Below are positions 48,141 through 57,511 of a DNA stretch of 64,000 nt, in pieces. Where the stretch lies: the NCBI RefSeq assembly GCF_000156395.1, contig NZ_GG703817.1, positions 124,822-188,821 of the forward strand. Direction: 5' to 3'. Position 1 is the first letter of the stretch. Each line of letters opens with the position of its first letter. The position numbers and the translations under genes are program-made. This DNA is from Providencia rustigianii DSM 4541 (GTDB lineage Bacteria; Pseudomonadota; Gammaproteobacteria; Enterobacterales; Enterobacteriaceae). The notes under the pieces are model-generated. The model ran no database searches, was not told the origin of the DNA, and saw nothing but the letters and a program-made list of their open reading frames with translations.

Positions 48141-49265
48141 ATGAACCGCTCACTTTCCTTATGGCTTGCTGTGGCTTTAATGATGTTTCCACAAATTGTC
48201 GAAACCATTTATAGCCCCGCGTTGACCGATATTGCCGCTGCATTCCACGTCAATGCCCAACAAGCCTCACAAACATTATCACTCTACTTCTTCGCCTTCG
48301 CTTTGGGTGTCATTTTTTGGGGAAGAATGTGTGACATTATTGGCCGTAGACCGACTATTTTAGCGGGATTACTGCTATATGGCGTTGCTTCAATTAGCGC
48401 TCTTTTTATCTCCCAATTTTATTGGTTACTTATTCTACGCATGCTATCTGCATTTGGTGCTGCTGTAGGATCTATCGGTACTCAAACGGCCATGCGCGAC
48501 TGTTATCAAGGTCATGAATTAGCCAAAGTTTTCTCAATTATGGGGGTTGCTCTCGCTATCAGCCCAGCTCTTGGAATGACTTTAGGGGCGATACTAGTTT
48601 GGATTGGTCATTATCGCGCCGTATTTGTCGGATTAGCCCTACTGGCCATGGTGCTTTTGTTATGGGCTTGTTACAAGCTCCCTGAGACCAAACCCGATAA
48701 TGTGATCAAAGCTCCATTTTTTCACACTTTTTTACGCATGTTGGGGGATAAACTAATTCTTAGGAATGTGATCTTGATTGCATTTTTCAACATTAATTTA
48801 TTCAGTTATTACCAACTTGGCCCCTTTATTTTTGAACAATTAATGCTCAATCAACAACAATTTGGTTTGACTGGTCTTTTATTAGCATTTGGCGTTGGGC
48901 TTGGGTCCATCATTAACCATTATTTATTGGCTAAAAAACAACCTGCCCAACGAATTATTAGGCTTTCAAGTTTGATCTCTTTCGTCTGCGGTTGTTTGGT
49001 TTACTTGCTAATCGATAGTGTTTGGTTTGTTGTTCCCGTTATTGGTGTGGTGGTGGGATATGGAATTGCAATCCCCAATATTCTCGCCCATGCACTTAAT
49101 GCTTATCAGGATAGAAAAGGCACCGCAGGCGCAATTTTAGGGCTGTTTTACTATATGGGATTAGGACTCGGATTAATGGTCGCAGGCGAGATTCAAAACC
49201 TAGGGCTAGTGCTCATCACTTCAAGTCTAATACTGCTTCTTACCGCACTAAAATATCGAACTTGA
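48141..49265 (+). CDS. MFS transporter of the Bcr/CflA drug-resistance type
   Basis: A 374-aa inner-membrane protein with about 12 hydrophobic segments. Seen: IVETIYSPALTDIAAAF in the first helix region (Bcr/CflA and EmrD-like), motif A GRMCDIIGRRPTILAG after helix 2, and RMLSAFGAAVGSIGTQTAMRD in helix 4-5 (the R-D residues of DHA1 drug antiporters). It is likely a proton-coupled exporter of small hydrophobic drugs or metabolites; the substrate is unknown. It is slightly short for the family (~395). It is divergent from the AraC-type gene and followed by an ERIC element. Confidence 0.85.
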   Translation: MNRSLSLWLAVALMMFPQIVETIYSPALTDIAAAFHVNAQQASQTLSLYFFAFALGVIFWGRMCDIIGRRPTILAGLLLYGVASISALFISQFYWLLILRMLSAFGAAVGSIGTQTAMRDCYQGHELAKVFSIMGVALAISPALGMTLGAILVWIGHYRAVFVGLALLAMVLLLWACYKLPETKPDNVIKAPFFHTFLRMLGDKLILRNVILIAFFNINLFSYYQLGPFIFEQLMLNQQQFGLTGLLLAFGVGLGSIINHYLLAKKQPAQRIIRLSSLISFVCGCLVYLLIDSVWFVVPVIGVVVGYGIAIPNILAHALNAYQDRKGTAGAILGLFYYMGLGLGLMVAGEIQNLGLVLITSSLILLLTALKYRT

Positions 49266-49334
49266 TCTATTTCTATCATCAAGCGCAACTGGAATATTTT
49301 CTATTGCGCAGCTATTTTCTAAAGATTTCACGAT

Positions 49335-49461
49335 AATTTTCTAAATAGTTCATGCTGTGGCAAGGCGGTGAACAAAGACAGCTTGGGGAGCATACACAAG
49401 TATGTGACCCAAGTGGCTGCGTGAAACCAACACAGCCACAGCGCGAAATATGACGAAAATT
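49335..49461. repeat. ERIC element (127 bp) between the MFS gene and ybgI
   Basis: This full-length ERIC has terminal inverted repeats AATTTTC/GAAAATT, CTGTGGCAAGGCGGTGAAC in the left arm, and the central palindrome around GCATACACAAGTATGTG (49390-49406) flanked by TTGGG/CCCAA. Its right end overlaps the ybgI stop codon by two bases. Confidence 0.87.
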
Positions 49462-50203
49462 AGGCCGGGTTATCTATATCTATAAAGATAGCGTCTACAT
49501 CATGACTATCATTCAACCACTTCGTCAACGCCTTAATCCCATAACGCTCTGTCGCATGGTGCCCTGCACTGTAGAAGTGGATCCCCATTTCTCTCGCTAT
49601 ATGGATAGTTTGTTCTGAAACTTCCCCTGTGACAAACGCATCGACACCAAATTCTGCGGCTTGCATGATGAATCCTTGGCCACCACCGGTACACCACGCA
49701 ATCTGGCGGATTTCATCTTTGGCATTATCGCCACAATGCAGTACTTTTCGCCCTAAGCGAGTTTCTAAACGCTCGGTTAATTCTGTGGGTGATATTGGCT
49801 GATCAAAGAAGCCAAATGGCATTAACGGCTCAATATTGCCGTTCACTTGCACACCCATAATGTGGGCGAGTTGTGCATTATTACCTAATTCTGGATGGGC
49901 ATCTAAAGGAAGATGATAGCCATAAAGGTTGATATCGTTCGCTAGTAGCGTTTTCAGGCGGTTTCTCTTCATGCCTTTGATAAGAGCGGGTTCGTTTTTC
50001 CAGAAATAGCCATGATGTACAATCACTGCATCCGCATTTAATCTTACCGCTTCATCCAATAATGCTTGGCAAGCCGTCACGCCAGTAACAATTTTTTTGA
50101 CATGGGGACGACCTTCCACTTGCAACCCATTAGGCGCGAAGTCTTGGAATTCACTGACGTTCAATTCGTCGTTAATCAATTCTTCTAACTTAAAATTATG
50201 CAT
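49460..50203 (-). CDS. ybgI: Nif3-like dinuclear metal centre protein YbgI
   Basis: YbgI is a NIF3-family hexameric protein with a two-metal site; its role is unsettled (GTP cyclohydrolase-like or hydrolase roles have been suggested). Seen: DFAPNGLQVEG, VIVHHGYFWK (metal-binding His pair), YHLPLDAHPELGNNAQLA, GGGQGFIMQAAEFGVDAFVTGE and SAGHHATERYGI (metal-binding His/Glu). The ATG at 50203 after AAGGA gives 247 aa, equal to E. coli; a longer in-frame start is not supported. Its stop lies in the end of an ERIC element. Confidence 0.94.
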   Translation of the reverse strand: MHNFKLEELINDELNVSEFQDFAPNGLQVEGRPHVKKIVTGVTACQALLDEAVRLNADAVIVHHGYFWKNEPALIKGMKRNRLKTLLANDINLYGYHLPLDAHPELGNNAQLAHIMGVQVNGNIEPLMPFGFFDQPISPTELTERLETRLGRKVLHCGDNAKDEIRQIAWCTGGGQGFIMQAAEFGVDAFVTGEVSEQTIHIAREMGIHFYSAGHHATERYGIKALTKWLNDSHDVDAIFIDIDNPA

Positions 50204-50471
50204 AATTGTGTCCTTAACGCCTTCATTTCTCATTAACTTGTCTATCACTAGCATAAACGGAAAGATTATTTTTTTCTGTGGTATTTATCCACCAGCCCAC
50301 AAATGACGAATAATTTATATAGTTTCATCATAATAAGAAACCTATGTTATTAATTTATTTTAAAATTTCATCCAGATTTTGACACAAAAAGTCAGCTAAC
50401 ATAGTGAAAAAAAGGTTCTCAACCTGAGAACCTTTCGACTATTTATCGTTAAGAAACGTTATTCACGCGAC

Positions 50472-51968
50472 TCAGTCTTTCTTCGACTTATTGGCAAAGA
50501 AAATATCAGATTGAATATCTTCAGTCCGAATAGTGAACAGCTCATTCGTCAAATCTTCAGTCAGCTTCTCAGCACTTGCCATCACGTTTAAATTGAACTC
50601 ATTGAGCATTTTATTGGCAGCCGCTTTATCCGTTTTCGCCATTTTCAAATATTTAGCTTCCATGTCTTTCTGTTCTAACGCCGTTTTAGCTTCCCACTCT
50701 TGATACGCTTTTTTGACGATCGGAGCCAGTTTAGGGTAGTCCGTCATCACCAAAGTTTGAAGTTTACGGTATTTCCAATAAATAGAGTCACTATCTGCTT
50801 TATCTGAACCGACACTATAATGTTTTGGATAAGCTTCTAACCCGCTGTAATAAGGCACAAAAGCGGTCAAATCAGCCATTCCCAACCCCACATAGGTTAC
50901 TTCGCCGATTTCTTGAGGTAACTCAGGGCGCACTTGCATCACATGAGCTTCATAGGTTCTAAATACACTAATCGGTCTCCATGGTTCTTTTCCATTTAAT
51001 CCATTGGTATATGGGTCATGTTCAGTGCCTTCAAAGTGGTTACGTAGCATCGATTTGGCTTCTTCGACCGACACTTTTTTCTCTGGCGTTAAGAAAGGCG
51101 CAAAATTTCTGCCATCAGCCACATCTTGTTTTAACGAAGGATTAAATTGCTGCTGAATAACCCAAACACGCGGGTCATTGTATGTGCGATCACGCTCATC
51201 ATCTCGGGTATAGGCTTTAGAAAAATTAAACTCACCGTCTGTGGCTGGGTTATAAAGCCCTTTTTCTACCGCAAATTCAATCAGGTTTTTAGATCCTAAA
51301 ACATCAGGATTTTTCACATCAAAAGCTTGTAAGCGCCCCTGATTTCCTGTCGCAAAATATTTATCTTTAGCTATTTTTTGTGCCATCCATTGATGACCGG
51401 TACCCGTTTCTAAATACCACAATTCATCTTTATCAACGACCGCCACACCAAAACCTTCACCCGCACCTTGAGTCTCAATAATATTCCCTAATAACTCCAC
51501 TGCTTCTCGTGCTGTTTTTGCACGTGAAAGTAGAACGTCCGGAATATCATCTTCCGTAATTCCCGTTTCTTCAACATACGGATCAAATGCCAATGCTTTA
51601 GGTGAAGCAAATATAGATTCAGTACCACTGACACCGACACCTAATTCATTAAATCCCGTTGCACCATGTAATTGAGTTTTCCAATTTGGTACGGTTGTAT
51701 ATCGTAATGATTGTTTCGGTAATGGATAAGTAAAATTATTAGCACCATTATGTTCTTTAGTGCTATATATTCCTGATTGATTTTTTTTTGCTGGATGAAT
51801 AACAAAATGTTGTGCTTTTAGTGCATTACTATCCGCACTCCGAGCAATAATTAAAGAGCCATCTGTCGTGGCATCAGAACCCGCTAGAAGTGTTGTACAG
51901 GCAAAACCAGACGATATTAATGCGACATTAATTGACAATGCTATAACACATTTCTTAAATGAAAACAT
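50472..51968 (-). CDS. Secreted C69-family dipeptidase
   Basis: An N-terminal-nucleophile dipeptidase of peptidase family C69 (PepD/DipA type). Seen: a signal peptide MFSFKKCVIALSINVALISS ending GFA, so cleavage exposes Cys24 as the N-terminal catalytic nucleophile (CTTLLAGSDATTDGSLIIARSAD, the family's hallmark start). Then GATGFNELGVGVSGTESI, EGFGVAVVDKDELWYLETGTGHQWMA and the C-terminal helical region. The product is 498 aa. The ATG at 51968 after GGGGA is preferred over one four codons earlier. It is likely periplasmic. An ERIC-like element ends 14 bases upstream of the start, which constrains the promoter. Confidence 0.9.
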   Translation of the reverse strand: MFSFKKCVIALSINVALISSGFACTTLLAGSDATTDGSLIIARSADSNALKAQHFVIHPAKKNQSGIYSTKEHNGANNFTYPLPKQSLRYTTVPNWKTQLHGATGFNELGVGVSGTESIFASPKALAFDPYVEETGITEDDIPDVLLSRAKTAREAVELLGNIIETQGAGEGFGVAVVDKDELWYLETGTGHQWMAQKIAKDKYFATGNQGRLQAFDVKNPDVLGSKNLIEFAVEKGLYNPATDGEFNFSKAYTRDDERDRTYNDPRVWVIQQQFNPSLKQDVADGRNFAPFLTPEKKVSVEEAKSMLRNHFEGTEHDPYTNGLNGKEPWRPISVFRTYEAHVMQVRPELPQEIGEVTYVGLGMADLTAFVPYYSGLEAYPKHYSVGSDKADSDSIYWKYRKLQTLVMTDYPKLAPIVKKAYQEWEAKTALEQKDMEAKYLKMAKTDKAAANKMLNEFNLNVMASAEKLTEDLTNELFTIRTEDIQSDIFFANKSKKD

Positions 51969-51981
51969 GATATTCCCCATT

Positions 51982-52108
51982 TATACTCATCAAACTTCAA
52001 GATACAGTGTTGTTGACGTCGCTAATTCACGGGAGTCAGCCATTCATGAAGACTCCCAGCGATTCGCTAGTTTGAAGCCTAGCTGCACCTCGAATTATTT
52101 AGAGTATA
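51982..52108. repeat. Divergent ERIC-family element (127 bp) upstream of the dipeptidase gene
   Basis: The element has TATACTC...GAGTATA ends and the ERIC end sequence CTAAATAATTCGAGGTGCAG (read on the minus strand), with CTTGAAGT near the other end. The length of exactly 127 bp equals ERIC, but the usual GCATACATAAGTATGTG core is replaced by a GGGAGTC/GACTCCC hairpin (52031-52037 and 52051-52057). The rest of the 430-base gap up to ybfA is AT-rich and shows only the ybfA terminator. Confidence 0.72.
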
Positions 52109-52337
52109 TTAATGATTAAATTAACGAATACAGTTTTAGTGGATATTTATAGTATTAATTTAAATATTACTGGGGCTAGATATTAGCAATGGGGTTAATA
52201 CAATTACCGTGATTCACTTCTCAGTGTGATTTAATTAAATATAATTATTATTTAATTAATTTTTTATTGAATAACATATCTTTATTTTTAATAACATTGA
52301 TATCTAATTTTTAATTATATTAATACGTCTTTATAAA

Positions 52338-52371
52338 TAAAAAATCCCCACAATTAAACAATTGCAGGGAT
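52338..52371 (-). terminator. Rho-independent terminator of ybfA
   Basis: ATCCCCACAATT and AATTGCAGGGAT (52344-52355 and 52360-52371) form a nearly perfect 12-bp stem followed on the minus strand by ATTTTTTATTT, 27 bases past the ybfA stop. Confidence 0.82.
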
Positions 52372-52397
52372 ATCTTTCTAGTGAACTCAATCACTGA

Positions 52398-52604
52398 CTA
52401 ACGATGGCTTTCCATCGCAACTTCAGAGCTTGCTAACCATACTGGTTTATCGCTGGTTTTTGCCCAGACCTTATGCAGGTAGCTATAAAATCTTGCTCTC
52501 TTTGGATAAAACACCATAACCGGAAACGCAATAACGCCAGCTGTCACAGCAGCAGTGCGGCGCAAAATGACCTGATTACGGGAGTATTTTTGATATGTGG
52601 ACAT
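52398..52604 (-). CDS. ybfA: YbfA, small membrane protein near kdp
   Basis: A 68-aa protein matching E. coli YbfA in length and pattern: [44 protein letters not shown] against [44 protein letters not shown]. It has one likely membrane span (~14-33) and a basic tail. The function is not established. As in E. coli it is divergent from kdpFABC. Confidence 0.93.
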   Translation of the reverse strand: [68 protein letters not shown]

Positions 52605-52930
52605 CGATATCCTCCTTCAGTAGCCACGAATTTTTTGCCGATTCCAGTCTTGCTCTTTATCTTTGAACTTCACTTCGTTACAAAAAGAGGCGCTAAAATC
52701 GAACAACCTATTAATTATTTCATTAACTGAACACATAATACCGCAATTTGTGTAATTTAACTACTCATCTGACCACTTAAACATAAAATAAATTGATTTA
52801 TCGTGCCATTTTCGTTGCTTTATTACATTTATTAACCTTTACATGTAATTAATACACTAAATTGCTACATATCATTAACAATCTATACTTTGATTATCTT
52901 CGTTCCCATCTGGCTCAACCTTAGTCGATC

Positions 52931-52950
52931 ATTTTTATACTTTTTTTACA
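52931..52950 (+). promoter_or_regulatory. KdpE-binding site / kdpFABC promoter region
   Basis: ATTTTTATACTTTTTTTACA at 52931-52950 repeats the T-rich KdpE site of the E. coli kdpFABC promoter almost letter for letter, about 78 bases before kdpF. Expression of the pump genes should rise at low K+ via KdpD-KdpE. The remaining ~400-base interval from ybfA is AT-rich with no gene. Confidence 0.8.
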
Positions 52951-53027
52951 TCCCTCCGGCTCTTTTTATCAGCTTCTTTACAAGCAAATGCCTAACCTAG
53001 CGCAATGGAAATAATAAGGAGATAACA

Positions 53028-53117
53028 ATGTCACTACTTTCCATTACTGGTGCAGTCCTCGTTGTTGTACTGCTGGTTTATCTGATTTATGCCCTGCTCA
53101 ATGCGGAGAATTTCTGA
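53028..53117 (+). CDS. kdpF: K+-transporting ATPase subunit KdpF
   Basis: A 29-aa single-span peptide, [20 protein letters not shown] then YALLNAENF, against E. coli MSAGVITGVLLVFLLLGYLV then YALINAEAF, the same length. KdpF stabilises the KdpABC complex. The ATG follows AAGGAG at 7 bases. kdpA begins 1 base after its stop. Confidence 0.95.
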   Translation: MSLLSITGAVLVVVLLVYLIYALLNAENF

Positions 53118-53118
53118 T

Positions 53119-54822
53119 ATGGCCATCAATGCGCTTTTACTCATCGCAAGTTTTTTACTGGTACTTTTGTTATTAGCAAAACCGTTAGGCAACTTTATTG
53201 CTTATCTTATCGATGGCGATATGCCACGCGCTATAACCAAAAGTGAATCGCTATTTTGGCGTTTGAGCGGAATAAAAAAACCGGGGCGTGAAATCCCTGA
53301 AATGAACTACTGGCAATATGCCATCGCCATTTTGGTCTTCAATCTTCTTGGCTTTGGATTACTGTTTACGATCTTAATGTGCCAAGGTTCATTACCATTA
53401 AACCCACAGCACTTTCCTGGAATGAGCTGGGATTTAGCCTTCAATACCGCCATCAGTTTTGTTGCAAATACCAATTGGCAAGCTTACAGCGGTGAAAATA
53501 CGCTGAGTTATTTGAGCCAAATGGTTGGGCTGACTGTACAAAATTTTCTTTCCGCAGCAACGGGGATCGCCGTGGTATTTGCACTGATCAGAGCATTTTC
53601 CCGTCATGGCAGTAAAACCATCGGTAACGCATGGGTCGATATCGCTCGCATTACCTTATATTTACTGCTGCCACTCGCTATTATTTTTGCGTTATTTTTT
53701 GTCAGCCAAGGGGTCATTCAAAACTTTTCCCCTTATGTACTGAGCAATAACCTTGATAGCGGAGCTCAACTGCTACCGATGGGCCCGGTCGCCTCTCAAG
53801 AAGCCATTAAATTATTGGGAACTAACGGAGGTGGATTTTTTGGCGCTAACTCATCTCATCCTTTTGAAAACCCAACTGCGCTGAGTAACTTTGTACAAAT
53901 GTTGGCTATTTTCCTGATCCCTGCAGCACTGTGTTTTGCTTTTGGTCGCCATGTTAGTGATAGCAAACAGGGGCATGCACTACTTTGGGCGATGAGCATT
54001 ATTTTCGTGATTGCTGCGGCAGTGGTGATCCACGAAGAATATGTAGGAAACCCATTCTTATCCGACCTTCAGGCTAACAGTAGCGCCAATATGGAAGGAA
54101 AAGAGAGTCGCTTTGGTATTTTAGGCTCGGCGTTATATGCCGTCGTTACTACCGCTGCATCTTGTGGTGCGGTCAACTCAATGCATGATTCCTACACGGC
54201 TCTTGGTGGCATGGTGCCAATGTGGTTAATGCAAATTGGTGAAGTGGTATTCGGGGGGGTGGGCTCAGGTCTATATGGCATGTTGCTGTTTGTTTTACTC
54301 GCCGTATTCTTAGCCGGATTAATGATTGGTCGTACACCTGAATACCTAGGTAAAAAAATTGAAGTCCGTGAAATGAAAATGGTCGCACTTGCCATTTTAG
54401 TCACCCCCACCTTAGTTCTCGTTGGGACGACAATTTCATTGATGACTGAAGCAGGTCGAGCAGGCATTTTAAATCCGGGTGCTCATGGCTTTAGTGAAGT
54501 GCTGTACGCATTTTCTTCCGCGGCCAATAACAACGGTAGCGCCTTTGCCGGTTTAAGTGCCAATACACCGTACTACAACGTTATGTTGGCGCTGGCGATG
54601 TTCTTGGGTCGCTTTGGGGTTATCTTCCCGGTTCTTGCTATCGCAGGTTCTATGGCAATCAAAAAACCTCAAGCGGCAAGCCTTGCCACATTACCAACCC
54701 ACGGTCCGCTGTTTATCGGTTTATTAATCATGACGGTTCTTCTCATTGGTGCGTTGACCTTTGTTCCAGCACTTGCACTCGGTCCAATTGCAGAACATTT
54801 GCAAATTTGGTTAGCGGCATAA
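53119..54822 (+). CDS. kdpA: K+-transporting ATPase subunit KdpA
   Basis: KdpA is the K+ channel-like subunit of the high-affinity KdpFABC pump, related to SKT transporters. Seen: about ten hydrophobic helices and the four selectivity-filter loops, recognisable as [45 protein letters not shown] and [12 protein letters not shown]. The ATG at 53119 gives 567 aa, ten more than E. coli (557). It is tightly followed by kdpB. Confidence 0.97.
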   Translation: MAINALLLIASFLLVLLLLAKPLGNFIAYLIDGDMPRAITKSESLFWRLSGIKKPGREIPEMNYWQYAIAILVFNLLGFGLLFTILMCQGSLPLNPQHFPGMSWDLAFNTAISFVANTNWQAYSGENTLSYLSQMVGLTVQNFLSAATGIAVVFALIRAFSRHGSKTIGNAWVDIARITLYLLLPLAIIFALFFVSQGVIQNFSPYVLSNNLDSGAQLLPMGPVASQEAIKLLGTNGGGFFGANSSHPFENPTALSNFVQMLAIFLIPAALCFAFGRHVSDSKQGHALLWAMSIIFVIAAAVVIHEEYVGNPFLSDLQANSSANMEGKESRFGILGSALYAVVTTAASCGAVNSMHDSYTALGGMVPMWLMQIGEVVFGGVGSGLYGMLLFVLLAVFLAGLMIGRTPEYLGKKIEVREMKMVALAILVTPTLVLVGTTISLMTEAGRAGILNPGAHGFSEVLYAFSSAANNNGSAFAGLSANTPYYNVMLALAMFLGRFGVIFPVLAIAGSMAIKKPQAASLATLPTHGPLFIGLLIMTVLLIGALTFVPALALGPIAEHLQIWLAA

Positions 54823-54835
54823 TGAGGGTGAAAAA

Positions 54836-56899
54836 ATGAAAAATCAAAAAACACAATTATTTGATAGCAAACTGGTTCGTCAATCGATTATTGACTCAAT
54901 AAAAAAATGTACCCCACAAGCTCAATGGCGTAATCCCGTCATGTTTGTGGTGTACATCGGCAGTACCATCACCACCCTTTTATGGCTGGGTATGGCACTC
55001 GGCTACGCAGAAGGTAGCGCGTGGTTCAGCGGAATGATCGCACTATGGCTATGGTTTACTGTACTGTTTGCTAACTTTGCCGAAGCCTTAGCTGAAGGCC
55101 GTAGTAAAGCGCAAGCCCAAAGTTTAAAAGGGGTTAAACAACAAAGCCGCGCCACAAAACTCGCCGCAGCCTCCCTTGATGCCCCGCAAGAGGCCGTCAG
55201 TTCAGATCAACTGCGCAAAGGGGATATCGTGTTAATCCGTGCAGGGGAAACGATCCCCTGTGATGGTGAAGTTCTCGAAGGTGGCGCTTCCGTGGATGAA
55301 AGTGCGATCACCGGGGAATCAGCTCCGGTGATCCGTGAATCTGGCGGGGACTTCTCATCGGTCACAGGGGGAACTCGTGTTCTTTCTGACTGGCTGATTG
55401 TTGAATGTACGGTTAACCCCGGTGAAACATTCCTCGACCGGATGATCTCGATGGTTGAAGGCGCTCAGCGCCGCAAAACCCCTAACGAAATCGCCCTAAC
55501 CATTTTACTGACCGCCCTCACGATCATCTTTGTTCTCGTGTGTGCAACATTGTATCCCTTTACACTATTTGCCGCGGAATACGCCGGAGCAGGTAGCGCG
55601 GTTTCCATTATTGTCCTGATCGCCCTGCTTATCTGCTTGATCCCCACCACCATTGGCGGCTTGCTATCGTCGATCGGTGTGGCGGGAATGAGCCGAATGC
55701 TCGGTGCGAATGTCATTGCCACCAGCGGACGAGCAGTTGAAGCAGCGGGAGATGTGGATGTCTTATTACTGGATAAAACAGGTACCATCACATTAGGTAA
55801 CCGCCAAGCGTCTGAGTTTCTCCCGCTCACCGGTGTCACTGAGCAGCAATTGGCTGATGCAGCACAATTATCCTCACTCGCGGATGAAACCCCAGAAGGT
55901 CGCAGTATTGTCATTCTGGCTAAGCAAAAATTTAATTTGCGTGAACGCGATATTCACGCCATGAACGCCACCTTCGTTCCTTTCTCTGCGATGACACGCA
56001 TGAGCGGTGTTAACGTCGGTGAAAGAATGATCCGCAAAGGTTCAGCAGATGCTATTCGCCGTTATGTGGAAGCCAACCACGGTAAGTTCCCTGTAGAAGC
56101 CGACAAGTTAGTCGAAAAAGTTGCACACTTGGGAGGAACGCCGTTAGTGGTTGTCGATAACCAAACGGTACTTGGCATTGTTGCCCTGAAAGATATCGTC
56201 AAAGGGGGCATGAAAGAGCGCTTTGCCCAAATGCGTGCTATGGGGATCAAAACCGTGATGATCACGGGGGATAATCACCTCACCGCCGCTGCCATTGCCG
56301 CAGAAGCAGGTGTGGATGACTTTTTAGCGGAAGCGACACCGGAAGCTAAACTGGCGCTGATCCGCCAATATCAATCTGAAGGTCGACTGGTCGCCATGAC
56401 CGGTGATGGGACTAACGATGCACCGGCACTGGCTCAGGCTGATGTTGCCGTCGCGATGAACTCGGGAACTCAAGCGGCTAAAGAAGCCGGTAACATGGTG
56501 GATTTAGACTCTAACCCAACTAAGTTGATTGAAGTGGTTCACATTGGTAAGCAAATGCTGATGACCCGTGGTTCTCTGACCACATTCAGTATCGCCAATG
56601 ATATCGCCAAATACTTTGCCATTATTCCTGCCGCATTTGCGGTAACGTGGCCTCAGTTAAATGCGCTGAATATTATGCACCTACACTCACCAGCATCGGC
56701 ATTACTGTCCGCTGTCATTTTTAACGCCTTGATTATCATCTTCTTGATTCCATTGGCGCTAAAAGGGGTAAATTACCGCCCAATGAGTTCACAAGCATTA
56801 TTGCAACGCAACCTGAGTTTATATGGTTTAGGTGGATTGATCGTACCGTTCGTCGGGATCAAACTTATTGATATGTTCATCAGCTTATTTGGTATTTAA
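54836..56899 (+). CDS. kdpB: K+-transporting P-type ATPase subunit KdpB
   Basis: KdpB is the ATP-hydrolysing P-type ATPase subunit. Seen: the actuator motif TGES at 159-162 (catalytic Glu161, and Ser162, the residue phosphorylated to inhibit the E. coli pump), the membrane proline in CLIPTTIGG, phosphorylation Asp313 in [13 protein letters not shown], and the hinge [21 protein letters not shown]. It has 687 aa (E. coli 682). It overlaps no neighbour; kdpC begins 10 bases later. Confidence 0.98.
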   Translation: MKNQKTQLFDSKLVRQSIIDSIKKCTPQAQWRNPVMFVVYIGSTITTLLWLGMALGYAEGSAWFSGMIALWLWFTVLFANFAEALAEGRSKAQAQSLKGVKQQSRATKLAAASLDAPQEAVSSDQLRKGDIVLIRAGETIPCDGEVLEGGASVDESAITGESAPVIRESGGDFSSVTGGTRVLSDWLIVECTVNPGETFLDRMISMVEGAQRRKTPNEIALTILLTALTIIFVLVCATLYPFTLFAAEYAGAGSAVSIIVLIALLICLIPTTIGGLLSSIGVAGMSRMLGANVIATSGRAVEAAGDVDVLLLDKTGTITLGNRQASEFLPLTGVTEQQLADAAQLSSLADETPEGRSIVILAKQKFNLRERDIHAMNATFVPFSAMTRMSGVNVGERMIRKGSADAIRRYVEANHGKFPVEADKLVEKVAHLGGTPLVVVDNQTVLGIVALKDIVKGGMKERFAQMRAMGIKTVMITGDNHLTAAAIAAEAGVDDFLAEATPEAKLALIRQYQSEGRLVAMTGDGTNDAPALAQADVAVAMNSGTQAAKEAGNMVDLDSNPTKLIEVVHIGKQMLMTRGSLTTFSIANDIAKYFAIIPAAFAVTWPQLNALNIMHLHSPASALLSAVIFNALIIIFLIPLALKGVNYRPMSSQALLQRNLSLYGLGGLIVPFVGIKLIDMFISLFGI

Positions 56900-56909
56900 G
56901 GAGCCCATT

Positions 56910-57503
56910 ATGAACATGTTTCGCTCATCATTGATGATTCTCTTTTTACTGACCTTAATGACGGGAATTGCTTACCCACTTTTCGTGACTGGGATTGCCA
57001 ATGTGCTTTTCCCAGCCCAATCCATGGGTTCACTGATCCTGCAAGATAGCCGCGTTATCGGCTCATCATTAATCGGACAGAACTATAAAAATGAAAATTA
57101 CTTTTTCGGTCGCCCATCGGTAACGGCAGAAACACCGTATAATTCATTGGCCTCTGGCGCTAGCAACTTGGCTATCAGTAATCCGTTACTGGAGCAGCAA
57201 CTGACTCAGCGTAGCACTGAACTAAAACAGCATAATCCGAACGGAGGTTCAACCATTCCAGAGGATTTACTGACGGCGTCATCCAGTGGATTAGACCCTC
57301 ATATTTCGGTAGCTGGGGCACTGTATCAAGCCCCTCGGATAGCGAAAAACAGACAGTTACCGCTAGACAAGGTAAAATCGCTTATTGCTGAACATACCCA
57401 AACGCCGCTGTTTCGATTCTTAGGGGAACCAGTAGTAAATGTGTTAGAACTTAATATTGCCCTTGACCAGTATCCATGGGAAGCCAATAGCCAAAGTCAC
57501 TGA
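56910..57503 (+). CDS. kdpC: K+-transporting ATPase subunit KdpC
   Basis: KdpC is a single-span periplasm-facing subunit that aids ATP/K+ coupling in KdpFABC. Seen: one N-terminal membrane span (RSSLMILFLLTLMTGIAYPLF), GSLILQDSRVIGSSLIGQNY, YFFGRPS, and SSGLDPHISVAGALYQAPRIA near 130-150. The ATG at 56910 after AAGGAG gives 197 aa (E. coli 190). A longer in-frame start inside kdpB is not supported. Confidence 0.96.
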   Translation: MNMFRSSLMILFLLTLMTGIAYPLFVTGIANVLFPAQSMGSLILQDSRVIGSSLIGQNYKNENYFFGRPSVTAETPYNSLASGASNLAISNPLLEQQLTQRSTELKQHNPNGGSTIPEDLLTASSSGLDPHISVAGALYQAPRIAKNRQLPLDKVKSLIAEHTQTPLFRFLGEPVVNVLELNIALDQYPWEANSQSH

Positions 57504-57511
57504 GGTTAGTT

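Noticed and set aside
55465-55914. 149-residue antisense frame in kdpB
   Set aside because: It is a shadow of the P-type ATPase core, which is conserved in the forward frame.
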